Source of the DNA: Actinomadura barringtoniae
Lineage (GTDB): Bacteria; Actinomycetota; Actinomycetes; Streptosporangiales; Streptosporangiaceae
Assembly: GCF_017573505.1 (NCBI RefSeq)
Contig: NZ_JAGEOJ010000001.1
Span: forward strand, 682,001-746,000
Reading direction: 5' to 3'
DNA: 64,000 nt
Shown here: positions 49,768 to 58,944 of the stretch, piece by piece
Layout: each line of letters starts with the position of its first letter
Numbering within the stretch: position 1 is the stretch's first letter
Notes under the pieces: generated by a model
Seen by the model: the letters and a program-made list of their open reading frames with translations, nothing else
Database searches by the model: none
Told to the model about the DNA's origin: nothing
Program-made: the position numbers and the translations under genes

Positions 49768-49881
49768 CCGCCAGGCCGCCCGACCGCCCGGCCGCCCCGC
49801 CGTTTACCCCCGGCCGCCCGGCCGCCTGACCCCGACCGCCTGACCCCGCACATGTACAAACCCCCGCCAGAAGGAGTCACA

Positions 49882-50649
49882 GTGGGCGCAAAGCTCGCAG
49901 GCAAGTCCGTCCTGATCACCGGTGCCGCCACGGGCATCGGTTCGGCGACGGCGCGCACGTTCGCCTCGTACGGCGCCAAGGTCGTGGTCGCCGACATCAA
50001 CGAGGAGGGCGGGCGCGACACCGTCGCCGCCATCGAGAAGGACGGTGGCGAAGCGATCTTCGTCCGCACCGACGTCACCTCGGGCGCCGACGTTCAGGCC
50101 GCGGTCCAGGCGGCCGTGAGCGCGTACGGCCGCCTCGACTGCGCGGTCAACAACGCCGGCGTCGAGCAGCAGGGCACCCCGCTGCACGAGATCGGCGAGG
50201 AGACCTGGGACCAGCTGTCCGCGGTGAACCTCAAGGGCGTCTGGCTCTCCATGAAGCACGAGATCATCCAGATGCTCGGCCAGGGCGGCGGCGGCACGAT
50301 CGTCAACATGGCCTCGATCGCCGGCGTCGTCGGCCTCCCCCTCGGCATCTCCGACTACTCGGCCACCAAGGGCGGCGTCGTCGCGCTGACCCGTACCGCC
50401 GCCATCGAGTACGTCAAGCAGGGCATCCGCATCAACGCCGTGTGCCCCGGCGTCGTCCGCACCGCGATGCTCGACGGCGCGATCCAGGCCGGCATGTTCA
50501 CCGAGGCCGAGGCCGCCGCCCTGCACCCGAGCGGCGAGCTGATCTCCCCCGAGGACGTCGCCGAGACCTTCGCCTTCCTGGCCTCGGACGAGTCCAAGCA
50601 CATCTACGGCCAGGCCATCGCCCTGGACGGAGGCATGTCCGCCGGCTGA
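49882..50649 (+). CDS. SDR family oxidoreductase
   Basis: 255 residues. TGAATGIG at about 13-20, NNAGVEQQGTPLHEIGE, then SDYSATKGG with the catalytic Tyr-Lys pair, and GQAIALDGGMSAG at the end. It oxidises or reduces an alcohol/ketone with NAD(P); substrate unknown. The GTG at 49882 has AAGGAG 5 nt upstream; the ATG at 49852 lacks one. It is separated from cvnD by 114 bp of GC-rich short repeats. Confidence 0.9.
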   Translation: MGAKLAGKSVLITGAATGIGSATARTFASYGAKVVVADINEEGGRDTVAAIEKDGGEAIFVRTDVTSGADVQAAVQAAVSAYGRLDCAVNNAGVEQQGTPLHEIGEETWDQLSAVNLKGVWLSMKHEIIQMLGQGGGGTIVNMASIAGVVGLPLGISDYSATKGGVVALTRTAAIEYVKQGIRINAVCPGVVRTAMLDGAIQAGMFTEAEAAALHPSGELISPEDVAETFAFLASDESKHIYGQAIALDGGMSAG

Positions 50650-50708
50650 CCCGAGCCGACGCCGACCGCCCGCCGACCGCCCGCCGACCGCCCGCCGACC
50701 GACCCCGG

Positions 50709-52808
50709 CTAAGAGGCGGGTTCGGGGCTCCGGGTCAGGGCCCCGGCGACCCCGGTGTCGGGGTCGGTGTCGTAGCCGGCAGCGAACGCGGCCCGATAGA
50801 TGGACTCGCCAAGGGCATCCTCAGCTCGGCTTTCGCATTTCCTGCGAAGGGCGACCATGCTCGGCGAGTCCATCTGGGCGCTGCCGATGAGGTGCCAGTA
50901 ACGCTGGCCGAGGCCGAGCAGCCACGCGGCCCGTGCGGCGTCTCCGGTGGCGAGGACGGCCGAGGCCAGGCCGTCCAGGACCACCGCGATGCCGGTGCTG
51001 TTGCCGAGCACCCGATGCCCTTCGAGGGCATCGCGGGCGTGGCCGGTCGCGGCGGCGGGGTCGCCCTGGGCCAGGGCCACCATCGCCAGAACGTGGTCGG
51101 CGTAGGCGCGCACCCAGCGTTCACCCTGATCTACACAGTCCGCACGGAGGTCTTCGCCGACCCGGCGAGCCTGGGTGAGCTCGCGTGCGCCGAAGTGGGT
51201 GTAGAGGCGGACCAGGCGGAACTGGAACGGGACGATCCGATAGCGGGGATCTTCCATGAACGTGCCCGGGGCCGGGGCCGCGTCGAGCACCTCCGTGGCC
51301 CGGGTGACGTCTCCCCGCATGGCCAGGCTCATGCCGGAGAGCACGGCGGCCGCCATGGCTTCCTGATCGTTGTCCGCGGCCGCCGCGCACAAGGTCCCCC
51401 AGTGTCCCGCCGCCCTCAGGTCGCCCTGGGCGAACGCGATGGAGCCGCGCGCGAACAGCGCCCAGGTCCGGGCGGCCCCCGGTTCGGGGTCGGACCGCAG
51501 GACGGCCTCCAGGCAGCGCTGCCCCTCCCGGGGGAATCCGCAGTGCCGCCAGAGGAAGCCGACGTGCCCGGCCATGTCCAGGGCGAAGGTCGGCTCGATC
51601 AGGCTGTAGCCCATGGCCGCACGCATGTTGGCGTGCTCGGTGATGACGCGTTCGCACCACGGCCGCTGCCGGGGGCCGGCCCACTCGGCGCATCCCTGGC
51701 GGGCCAGGGCCAGGTAGTGGTCGCGATGGCGGCGGCGAAGCGTGTCGTACTCCCCCAGGGTCCGCAGCCAGAACGCGCCGTACTCCCGGACGGTGTCCAG
51801 CATCCGGTAGCGCCCCGAGCCCGACCTGGTCAGGATCGAGGCGTTGACGAGCGCGCCCAGCGCGGCCGTGATCTCCTTGGCGGTCAGGTGCCGGTCGGCG
51901 CAGACCCGCCGGGCGGCCTCCTCGTCGAAGGTGTCGGCGAAGACCGAGAACCTCGCCCAGGCCAGCCGTTCGTGCGGGCCGCACAGTTCGTGGCTCCAGC
52001 CGATCGCGGTGCGCAGCGCGCGATGGCGGGGGTCGTCGTGACGTTCTTCGTACTCCCAGGGGTCGCCGGAGTCATCGGCGGCGCCGTTCAGCACCTCGAA
52101 CCGGTCGTCCAGCCGGTCGGCCAGCTCCTTCAGGGAAACGTCGGGCAGCCGGGCGGCGGCCAGCTCGATCGCCAGCGGCAGCCCCTCCAGCTTCCGGCAC
52201 ACCCGGAGCGCGTCGGCCCGGTCGTCGTCGGTCAAGGAGAATCCGGGCACCGCGGCGGCGGCGCGATCGGCGAGCAACGCCATCGCGTCCTGTGGCCCCG
52301 CTCCGGTCTCGTCCGGGACGGGCAGCGGCCCGACCGTCAGCAGCCGCTCGTCGGGCAGGACCAGCGGACGGCGGCTGGTCGCCAGGACGTGCAGGCCGGG
52401 CGCGGCGTCCAGCAGCGCCGCGACGACCATCGCGCAGGAGTCCAGGACATGCTCGCAGGTGTCCAGGACCACCAGCAGCCGGCGTCCGGCCAGGTATTCG
52501 GCGAGGACGTCGAGCATCGGGCGGGTGGTCTGGTCGGCCAGCGGCAGGGTCTCGGCGATCGTGTGCGTCAGGAGCGAGCCCTGTCCGAGGGGTGACAGTT
52601 CCACCAGCCACGCCCCGTCGTCGAACTTCGGGCGCAGCTCGGCGGCGGCCCGCAGGGCCAGGCGGGTCTTGCCGACCCCGCCCGGCCCGGTGAGCGTCAC
52701 CAGCCGCGATTGCGCGCACAGCACTCTGACCTGCGCCAGCTCGCCGTCCCTGCCCACCATGCGGGTCGGTTCCGCGCGCAGGTTTCCGACCTGAGGCCCG
52801 ATCGGCAT
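50709..52808 (-). CDS. NB-ARC/TPR regulatory ATPase lacking a LuxR DNA-binding domain
   Basis: 699 residues. The P-loop LVTLTGPGGVGKTRLALRAA (about 38-57) and Walker B LLVVLDTCEHV belong to the STAND ATPase domain. A TPR-like helical domain runs from about 330 to 670. Actinobacterial relatives usually continue into a LuxR HTH. This one stops right after ALTRSPEPAS, where the HTH (LTxRExxV...) would begin, and the downstream 50 bp are an 11-bp GC repeat without any HTH frame. The ATG at 52808 is the best start; the frame is open far upstream. Confidence 0.85.
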   Translation of the reverse strand: MPIGPQVGNLRAEPTRMVGRDGELAQVRVLCAQSRLVTLTGPGGVGKTRLALRAAAELRPKFDDGAWLVELSPLGQGSLLTHTIAETLPLADQTTRPMLDVLAEYLAGRRLLVVLDTCEHVLDSCAMVVAALLDAAPGLHVLATSRRPLVLPDERLLTVGPLPVPDETGAGPQDAMALLADRAAAAVPGFSLTDDDRADALRVCRKLEGLPLAIELAAARLPDVSLKELADRLDDRFEVLNGAADDSGDPWEYEERHDDPRHRALRTAIGWSHELCGPHERLAWARFSVFADTFDEEAARRVCADRHLTAKEITAALGALVNASILTRSGSGRYRMLDTVREYGAFWLRTLGEYDTLRRRHRDHYLALARQGCAEWAGPRQRPWCERVITEHANMRAAMGYSLIEPTFALDMAGHVGFLWRHCGFPREGQRCLEAVLRSDPEPGAARTWALFARGSIAFAQGDLRAAGHWGTLCAAAADNDQEAMAAAVLSGMSLAMRGDVTRATEVLDAAPAPGTFMEDPRYRIVPFQFRLVRLYTHFGARELTQARRVGEDLRADCVDQGERWVRAYADHVLAMVALAQGDPAAATGHARDALEGHRVLGNSTGIAVVLDGLASAVLATGDAARAAWLLGLGQRYWHLIGSAQMDSPSMVALRRKCESRAEDALGESIYRAAFAAGYDTDPDTGVAGALTRSPEPAS

Positions 52809-52888
52809 GGTCACTACCCCGGTCCGCTCGGCCACGTCCTGTGTGACACGTCCTGTATGAAGAGCTTGCCTGACCATCGTGCGTTCCG

Positions 52889-53599
52889 TCAGGCGTCTCG
52901 GTTTTTGAGGAGGGTCGCGCCGGTGAGGAGGGAGGCGGCGGTCCAGAGGAGGAGGACTCCCAGGGCCGCCTTGGGTGAGAGCTCCATCTTGATGTTGGAC
53001 TGGACGGCGAGGCCCGCGTTCAGGGGGCACATCTTCCAGAAGAAGCGCTGCCAGGACGGCTTGGAGACCATGAACGAGAGTGTCGGGAGTACGTACAGGA
53101 CCGCGTAGACGACGCCGATGGAGACGGCGGTGTCGCGGATGGCGGTGGCTATGCCGAGGCTGATCAGGGCGATCAGGGCCAGGTAGAGGATCGCGCCGGA
53201 GATGGCCCGCAGGGCCGGGTCGTGGCCGGGCAGGACGAGGTGGCCGACCAGGAGTGCGGTCGGGACGGCTATCGCGGCGGCGGCCAGGGTCAGGGCGGTG
53301 ACGACGGTGGCCTTGGCGGCGAAGACGGTCGTACGGCGGGGCATGGCGGTGAGGGTCGTGTGGATCATGCCGGTGCCGTACTCGTTGCAGACCGCCAGAA
53401 CGGCCAGGAGGGCCACGACCGCCTGGCCGGCCTGGACGCCCATCAGGCTGAGTCCCACACGCCCGCACGAGGCGGACGTGCAGGAGCCCGTTGCCGCCGC
53501 GCTGCCCCCGATGGTCACGGCGATGGCGGCGAGGAGGAGCCAGGGCGTGCTCCGCAGGGTGGTGAGCTTGGTCCACTCCGCGCGCAGTTCCAGCCTCAT
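52889..53599 (-). CDS. ABC transporter permease
   Basis: 236 residues with about six membrane helices. It starts LELRAEWTKLTTLRSTPWLLLAA, the typical opening of two-component-linked exporter permeases, and has CNEYGTGMIHTTLTAMPRR, an internal helix-break motif. GGAGGG precedes the ATG, which overlaps the upstream permease stop (ATGA). It forms the membrane part with the next protein. Confidence 0.9.
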   Translation of the reverse strand: MRLELRAEWTKLTTLRSTPWLLLAAIAVTIGGSAAATGSCTSASCGRVGLSLMGVQAGQAVVALLAVLAVCNEYGTGMIHTTLTAMPRRTTVFAAKATVVTALTLAAAAIAVPTALLVGHLVLPGHDPALRAISGAILYLALIALISLGIATAIRDTAVSIGVVYAVLYVLPTLSFMVSKPSWQRFFWKMCPLNAGLAVQSNIKMELSPKAALGVLLLWTAASLLTGATLLKNRDA

Positions 53600-55101
53600 G
53601 CGTCCCTCCGGCGCAGCATGTACGCGGCCAGGCCGAGCGCCAGGACGGCATAGGCGCAGGTGACCGCGAAGCCCGCCAACGGCGAGAGGGGATAGAAGCC
53701 CTCCTGCGGAACGTAGTTGCCCACGACCTGGTGGTAGGACGGGATCGCCTGCTGTACGGAGAAGCCGGCGGCCGGGGTCAGCCGCATCATCCATTGCGCC
53801 ACTCCTGACGGGAGGACCGAGGTCGTCGCCAGGATGTGCGGCAGCACGATGAGCGCGACGCACGCGGTGATGGCGGCGGCGCTGCGGCGGAAGATCGAGC
53901 CGAGGGCCAGGGCGATGACCGCGACGGCCGCGAGGAGTGCGGCGGTGCCGACGATGACTCTGGCCTCGGTGAACGTGCTGACGGGGAGGATGTAGTTGCC
54001 GTTCTGGCGCAGGATGTGGCTCGCCAGCGGCACGATGACCGCGGCCGCGATCAGCCCTGCGACCAGGGAGACCCCGGCGATGACCGCGGTCTTGGCCAGG
54101 AGGGGGCGGACGCGGCGGGGCTCGGCCATGAAGGTCGCGCGGATCAGGCCGCGCCGGTATTCGGCGGTCATGAACCCGGCGGCGATGACGATCACGGCGA
54201 TGAGGCCGAGGGTGGCGCCCATGAGGGTGTTGGAGATGCTCATGCCCTCGATGCGCGGCGCGATGTCGCCGACGCCGGTGATGGTGAACGTTCCGCCGGA
54301 CTGGGCGAGCCCGCCTGGGTGGTGGGGCGTCCCGTCGGCCTCCTTCTCGACGCCGATGTCGTCCTTGGCCCATGCCGCCGAGGTCTGGCCCTGCACCGAG
54401 ATCTGGTCGACGACGGCGGTGGCCTGGGAGAAGCGCATGGTGGAGGACGCGCCGCCGAAGTCGCCCTTGGTCACCGTGATGGCGCCCGGGGAGGAGGCGA
54501 ACAGGCCGATCTGCGCCGTGGCGGGCAGCTTGGCCAGGTGAACGGTGCCGACTTTGCTCCACTGGCTGCCGTCGGTGGACTCATAGCCGGTGAGGGTCTG
54601 GCCGGAACGGGTGAGCCGGAGCCAGCGCGGGCCGTTGCCCGGCCGCCCGGCGACGTCGTGGGTGAAGTCGTACTGCATCCGCACGCCGTGCTTGCCGGTC
54701 ATCATGATCGCGGCGTACGTCGCGCCCTGCCTGGTGCCGTCCTTGACCATGATCCCGGCCTTGGACCACGGTTCCAGCTCGGGGATGACGTTCCGCACGC
54801 CCGGGACCGCGTCGGCCGCGCGGGCCTCGCCGGTCATGGAGTTCACGCGGACGGTCATGCTGCCGTCGCCGGGCAGCGTCCGGTGCACGAAGTAGAACCG
54901 GTCGACCACGCCCTGCCCGCCCGGGCCCACCGGGTCGATGGGACAGCCCGTGGCGGGGCCGCCGCACGACGAGTGGCTGCCCTCGGCGGCCAGCCACCCC
55001 AGGAAGACGATCAGCAGCGCGGCGACGACCATCCCGATCAGCCAGCCGCGGACCGTACGGAACTTGGTCCATTCGGCGCGGACCAGCCCTGCGGCGGTCA
55101 T
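53596..55101 (-). CDS. ABC transporter permease with extracytoplasmic beta-sandwich insert
   Basis: 501 residues. First TM at about 20-40 (GWLIGMVVAALLIVFLGWLA). Then about 200 residues outside the membrane (45-265) read like a DUF1349/concanavalin-type domain: DRFYFVHRTLPGDGSMTVRV, SKAGIMVKDG, WLRLTRSGQTLTGYESTDGSQWSKVG. At least five TMs follow, with EYRRGLIRATFMAEPRR. The insert may bind a surface ligand. GGAGG precedes the ATG, which overlaps the ATPase stop. Confidence 0.88.
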   Translation of the reverse strand: MTAAGLVRAEWTKFRTVRGWLIGMVVAALLIVFLGWLAAEGSHSSCGGPATGCPIDPVGPGGQGVVDRFYFVHRTLPGDGSMTVRVNSMTGEARAADAVPGVRNVIPELEPWSKAGIMVKDGTRQGATYAAIMMTGKHGVRMQYDFTHDVAGRPGNGPRWLRLTRSGQTLTGYESTDGSQWSKVGTVHLAKLPATAQIGLFASSPGAITVTKGDFGGASSTMRFSQATAVVDQISVQGQTSAAWAKDDIGVEKEADGTPHHPGGLAQSGGTFTITGVGDIAPRIEGMSISNTLMGATLGLIAVIVIAAGFMTAEYRRGLIRATFMAEPRRVRPLLAKTAVIAGVSLVAGLIAAAVIVPLASHILRQNGNYILPVSTFTEARVIVGTAALLAAVAVIALALGSIFRRSAAAITACVALIVLPHILATTSVLPSGVAQWMMRLTPAAGFSVQQAIPSYHQVVGNYVPQEGFYPLSPLAGFAVTCAYAVLALGLAAYMLRRRDA

Positions 55102-56024
55102 CGGGCCGCCTCCGCCCGGAACTCCACGGAACTGCGGGTCAGCTCCATGTAGGCCTCCTCGAGCGTCGCCCGCTCGGCCGCGATCTCGGAGAACGGCACC
55201 CCGGCGGCGCCGAGCACCGCCACGACGCGTTCGGAGGCCAGGCCCAAGATCTTCACCAGGCCCGTGCCGTCCACCGTGGCGGTGCCGCCCGCCTGGACCA
55301 GGGCGGCGGAGGCCCGTTCCGGCTCCGGGGTGCGCACGCCGACCCGGCCGTTCGACGCGGCGGCGATCAGCTCGGCCACGCCGGTGTCGGCGATCACCTT
55401 GCCGCGTCCGACGACCACGAGGTGGTGGGCGGTGCCCTCCAGCTCGCTCATCAGATGGCTGGACACCAGGACCGCGCGGCCCTCGGCGGCCAGCCCCCGC
55501 AGCAGGCCGCGGATCCACATGATCCCCTCGGGGTCCAGGCCGTTCACCGGCTCGTCCAGCATCAGGATCGGCGGATCGCCGAGCAGCGCGGCGGCGATCC
55601 CGAGCCGCTGCCGCATGCCCAGCGAGAACCCGCCCGCGCGGCGCCGTGCGACCCCGGCCAGCCCGACCGTCTCGAGCACCTCGTCCACCCGCCGCGCGTC
55701 CAGCCCCTGGGACCGGGCCATCCACAGCAGGTGGTTGCGGGCGCTGCGGCTCGGCTGCAGCGCGGCCGCGTCCAGCAGGGCCCCGACGTGCAGCAGGGGC
55801 GTGCGCAGCGTCGCGTACGGGCGGCCGCCGACCAGGGCCTTGCCCCGGTCGGCGGCGTCCAGCCCGAGGATCACGCGCATGGTGGTGGACTTGCCGGAGC
55901 CGTTCGGGCCGACGAAGCCCGTCACCTGCCCCGGCCGCACCGTGAAGGACATCCCGTCGAGCGCCTTGGTCGCCCCGAACCTCTTGTGCAGGCCGGCGAC
56001 CTCGATCATCGCTTCCATGGCCAC
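55098..56024 (-). CDS. ABC transporter ATP-binding protein
   Basis: 308 residues. Walker A GPNGSGKST (about 39-47), signature LGMRQRLGIAAAL, Walker B ILMLDEP and the H-loop SSHLMSELE. It is an exporter-type ATPase for the two permeases downstream. Alternative starts are GTG 56024, ATG 56018 and ATG 56009; no clear Shine-Dalgarno supports any. Divergent from the two-component pair, which probably controls it, in the manner of antibiotic-detoxification modules. Confidence 0.92.
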   Translation of the reverse strand: MAMEAMIEVAGLHKRFGATKALDGMSFTVRPGQVTGFVGPNGSGKSTTMRVILGLDAADRGKALVGGRPYATLRTPLLHVGALLDAAALQPSRSARNHLLWMARSQGLDARRVDEVLETVGLAGVARRRAGGFSLGMRQRLGIAAALLGDPPILMLDEPVNGLDPEGIMWIRGLLRGLAAEGRAVLVSSHLMSELEGTAHHLVVVGRGKVIADTGVAELIAAASNGRVGVRTPEPERASAALVQAGGTATVDGTGLVKILGLASERVVAVLGAAGVPFSEIAAERATLEEAYMELTRSSVEFRAEAAR

Positions 56025-56099
56025 TGTTGTATTGAGGAGCCCATAACGCCGCCCGAACGACCGCTGTCACATCCTTGTTAGGCAGGGCAGGGCATCCTG

Positions 56100-57308
56100 G
56101 TGACCATGAGGTTCCCACTGCCGGCCCGCACCGTGCGGCTGCGTTTCACCGTGCTGTACGGCGCGCTGTTCCTGTTGTCCGGCGTCGGGCTCCTGATCAT
56201 CTCCGGGCTGGTGACGCTGGGCAGCACCCAGAGCGCGAGCGCCCCCGTCCAGAACCGCGGCGTGGAGCAGCCTTCGGTTGTCGCCGCGCAGCAGCAGCAG
56301 ATCGAGCACCTGCAGAACGAGCTGGCGAACGTCCACGACGTCCAATCGCGGCAGCTGCTGGTCGGGTCGGTCGTGGCGCTCGCCGTCATGGCCGTGCTGT
56401 CGATCGTGCTGGGGCGGCTCCTCGCGGGCCGGGTGCTGCGCCCGCTGCGCACGATCACCGCGGCGACCCGCCGCATCTCCGCCGAGAACCTGCACGAACG
56501 CCTCGGCGTGCCCGGCCCGTCCGACGAGGTCAAGGAGCTCGCCGACACGATCGACGGGCTGCTCGGCCGGCTGGAGGCCTCGTTCGCCGCCCAGCGCCGG
56601 TTCGTCGCGAACGCCTCGCACGAGCTGCGCACCCCGCTGACGACGATGCGGGCCGCCGTCGACGTCGCCGTGGCCAAGCCTGACCCGGTACCGCGCCAGA
56701 CCGTCGCGCTCGCCGACCGGATCCGCACCGAGCTGGACCAGGTCGACCGGCTGCTGGACGGCTTCCTCACCCTCGCCCGCACACAGCACGGCGACTCGGC
56801 CGACGCCGCGGTCGTCTCACTCGGCACGATGGCCGCCGCCGCGCTGGACGAACGCGCCGACGACATCGCCGCCAAGTCCCTGACGATTCAGAGCGACATC
56901 GCCTCCGCCCGGACGCGCGGCAGCCGCACGCTGCTCAGCCGGATGGTCGGCAACGTGATCGACAACGCGGTCGCGCACAACCAGGACGGCGGCTTCATCC
57001 GGATCGAGGCGTCCTCCGGCGGCGGCTCGGCGTGGCTGGTCGTCGAGACCGGCGGCCGGGTCCTGGAGCCCGCTCAGGTCGCGCTGCTGACCGAGCCGTT
57101 CCAGCGCCTCGGCGCCGACCGGACCTCCTCCGACGGCGGTTCGGGGCTCGGCCTGTCGATCGTCGCGGCCGTCGCCGCCGCGCACGGCGGCGACCTGGAC
57201 CTGCGCGCCCGCCCAGAGGGCGGCCTGCGCGTCACGATCACCCTCCCGGAGAACGCGCCGCCCGAGAAGGCCGGCAGGGCGCTCCCGGAGAGCGGGGCGC
57301 GGACGTGA
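56100..57308 (+). CDS. Sensor histidine kinase (HAMP, HisKA, HATPase)
   Basis: 402 residues. TM1 about 15-38 and TM2 about 85-108, with a Gln-rich extracellular loop in between, then HAMP, the H box FVANASHELRTPLTTMRAAVD (His near 179) and ATPase motifs (NVIDNAVAHN, GSGLGLSIVAAVAAAHGG). It should phosphorylate the adjacent regulator. The GTG at 56100 has AGGGCAGGG upstream; the ATG two codons later is possible. Confidence 0.92.
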   Translation: MTMRFPLPARTVRLRFTVLYGALFLLSGVGLLIISGLVTLGSTQSASAPVQNRGVEQPSVVAAQQQQIEHLQNELANVHDVQSRQLLVGSVVALAVMAVLSIVLGRLLAGRVLRPLRTITAATRRISAENLHERLGVPGPSDEVKELADTIDGLLGRLEASFAAQRRFVANASHELRTPLTTMRAAVDVAVAKPDPVPRQTVALADRIRTELDQVDRLLDGFLTLARTQHGDSADAAVVSLGTMAAAALDERADDIAAKSLTIQSDIASARTRGSRTLLSRMVGNVIDNAVAHNQDGGFIRIEASSGGGSAWLVVETGGRVLEPAQVALLTEPFQRLGADRTSSDGGSGLGLSIVAAVAAAHGGDLDLRARPEGGLRVTITLPENAPPEKAGRALPESGART

Positions 57309-57961
57309 GGGTCCTGGTCGTCGAGGACGCGCGTTCCCTCGCCGACACCCTGGCCGAGGGGCTGCGCGACCAGGGCATGGCGGTGGACCTGGCCTACGAC
57401 GGCCTCGAGGCGGCGGCCAAGCTCGACCTGAACGCCTACGACGTGGTGATCCTCGACCGCGACCTGCCCGGCGTGCACGGTGACGCCCTCTGCCAGATGA
57501 TCACCGAACGGGACGAGCGGGCCATGGTCCTGATGCTGACGGCCGCCGGTTCGCCCGGCGACCGGGTCGCGGGCCTGACGCTGGGGGCCGACGACTACCT
57601 GGCCAAGCCGTTCCACTTCCCCGAGCTCGTGCTGCGCATCCGCTCGCTGGCGCGCCGCCGGCCGGCCGCCCGCGCCCGCGTTCTGCGTACGGCGGGCATC
57701 GAGCTCGACCCCGCGCGCCGTACGGTCACCCGCGACGGCCGCCCGCTCGAGCTCTCGGTCAAGGAGTTCGCCCTCCTGGAGGCTCTCCTGCGCGCCACAC
57801 CTGCGTTCCTCAGCACCGAGGAGCTGCTTGAGCAGGTGTGGGACGAGCACGCCGACCCGCTCACCAACACCGTGACCGTCACGATCGGGCGCCTGCGCCG
57901 CAAGCTCGGCGACCCGCCGATCATCACGACCACCCCAGGCGTCGGCTACCGCATCCTGTAG
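57305..57961 (+). CDS. OmpR family response regulator
   Basis: 218 residues. The receiver domain has ED near 7-8, the phosphoacceptor in VVILDRDLPG (about 51) and the Lys in LAKPF. The C-terminal winged HTH has LSVKEFALLEALLRATPAFLSTEELLEQVW and TVTIGRLRRKLG. The GTG overlaps the kinase stop (GTGA). Likely target: the divergent ABC operon. Confidence 0.94.
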   Translation: MRVLVVEDARSLADTLAEGLRDQGMAVDLAYDGLEAAAKLDLNAYDVVILDRDLPGVHGDALCQMITERDERAMVLMLTAAGSPGDRVAGLTLGADDYLAKPFHFPELVLRIRSLARRRPAARARVLRTAGIELDPARRTVTRDGRPLELSVKEFALLEALLRATPAFLSTEELLEQVWDEHADPLTNTVTVTIGRLRRKLGDPPIITTTPGVGYRIL

Positions 57962-58034
57962 TCCCTCGCCCGGTCGTTCTCGACGGCGCCACAACCCCCA
58001 TTAGGGGCGGCGGTCAAATAATCACCCGTAGGTC

Positions 58035-58048
58035 GGGCCAACCGTCCG
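58035..58048. promoter_or_regulatory. Weak DevR-like box upstream of the aquaporin gene
   Basis: GGGCCAACCGTCCG, a degenerate match to the GGRNCNNNNGKCCC pattern seen more clearly at 61263 and 61693. It lies 49 bp before the aquaporin start. Confidence 0.3.
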
Positions 58049-58097
58049 CTGTTAACGTGAAAGATCCGAGACCCTCCTTCCCCTGGCGGCCTTGCCC

Positions 58098-58838
58098 GTG
58101 ACCTCACAGTCAGACCAAGTTCAGCCGGACCCCACCATCGCTCCCATCGAGGAACCGGCGATCGAACCGCAGGAGGCACCGATCCTGCGCCGCGCCGTCG
58201 CCGAGTTCCTCGGCAGCGGCCTGCTCGTGACCGTGGTGATCGGTTCGGGGATCATGGCCCAGCGGCTCTCCCCCGACGACATCGGACTGCAGCTCCTGGA
58301 GAACTCCACCGCCACCGTGTTCGGCCTGGCCGCGCTGATCCTGATCTTCGGGCCGGTGTCGGGCGCGCACTTCAACCCGGTCGTCACGCTCGCCGACTGC
58401 GTCCTGCAGCGCAGGCCCTACCGGGACGCCGCCGTCTACCTGCCGGTCCAGATCATCGGCGGGATCGGCGGCGCGATGCTGGCGAACGTGATGTTCGACC
58501 TGCCCTGGGTGACCGAGTCCCACAAGGACCGGTCACAGGCGCATCTGTGGATCGGCGAGCTGGTCGCGACGCTCGGCCTGATCGTGCTGATCTTCGCGCT
58601 GGTGCGAACGGAACGGACCGCGCTCGCGGGTCCGGCGGTCGGCGCCTACATCGGCGCCGCCTACTGGTTCACCTCGTCGACCTCGTTCGCCAACCCGGCC
58701 GTCACGATCGGCCGCGCGTTCAGCAACACCTTCGCCGGGATCGAGCCGGCCTCGGTCTCCGGCTTCATCATCGCCCAGCTGGTCGGAGGCGCCGTCGGCG
58801 TCGCATTGATCATGTACTTCTACCCGGCGCGCCGCTAG
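58098..58838 (+). CDS. Aquaporin/glycerol-channel family (MIP) protein
   Basis: 246 residues, six membrane helices. The two pore loops carry NPV (HFNPVVTLADC) and NPA (SFANPAVTIGRAFSNTF). The N-terminal 25 residues are Pro/Glu rich and cytoplasmic. It conducts water or small solutes; in arsenic-resistant actinomycetes some such channels carry As(III), but this gene is 53 kb from the ars locus. GTG 58098 and TTG 58092 are both possible starts and neither has a clear ribosome-binding site. Confidence 0.88.
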   Translation: MTSQSDQVQPDPTIAPIEEPAIEPQEAPILRRAVAEFLGSGLLVTVVIGSGIMAQRLSPDDIGLQLLENSTATVFGLAALILIFGPVSGAHFNPVVTLADCVLQRRPYRDAAVYLPVQIIGGIGGAMLANVMFDLPWVTESHKDRSQAHLWIGELVATLGLIVLIFALVRTERTALAGPAVGAYIGAAYWFTSSTSFANPAVTIGRAFSNTFAGIEPASVSGFIIAQLVGGAVGVALIMYFYPARR

Positions 58839-58856
58839 CGCGGGCGGCCCGCGGGC

Positions 58857-58870
58857 AGGGCGAAGGTCCC
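58857..58870. promoter_or_regulatory. DevR-like box upstream of the universal stress protein gene
   Basis: AGGGCGAAGGTCCC, differing from the 61693 site only at three positions. It lies 74 bp before the ATG. Confidence 0.4.
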
Positions 58871-58944
58871 GCCCCGACGGGCCGCTCGGCACTGTCTCGC
58901 GCGGGTGCGCCGGGTAAGGCTGGTGGCGAACCAAGGAGGTCGTC

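Noticed and set aside
50709..53651. 980-residue version of the STAND ATPase reaching into the ABC permease gene
   Set aside because: The upstream part is the shadow frame of a well-supported permease; the conserved N-terminus starts at 52808.
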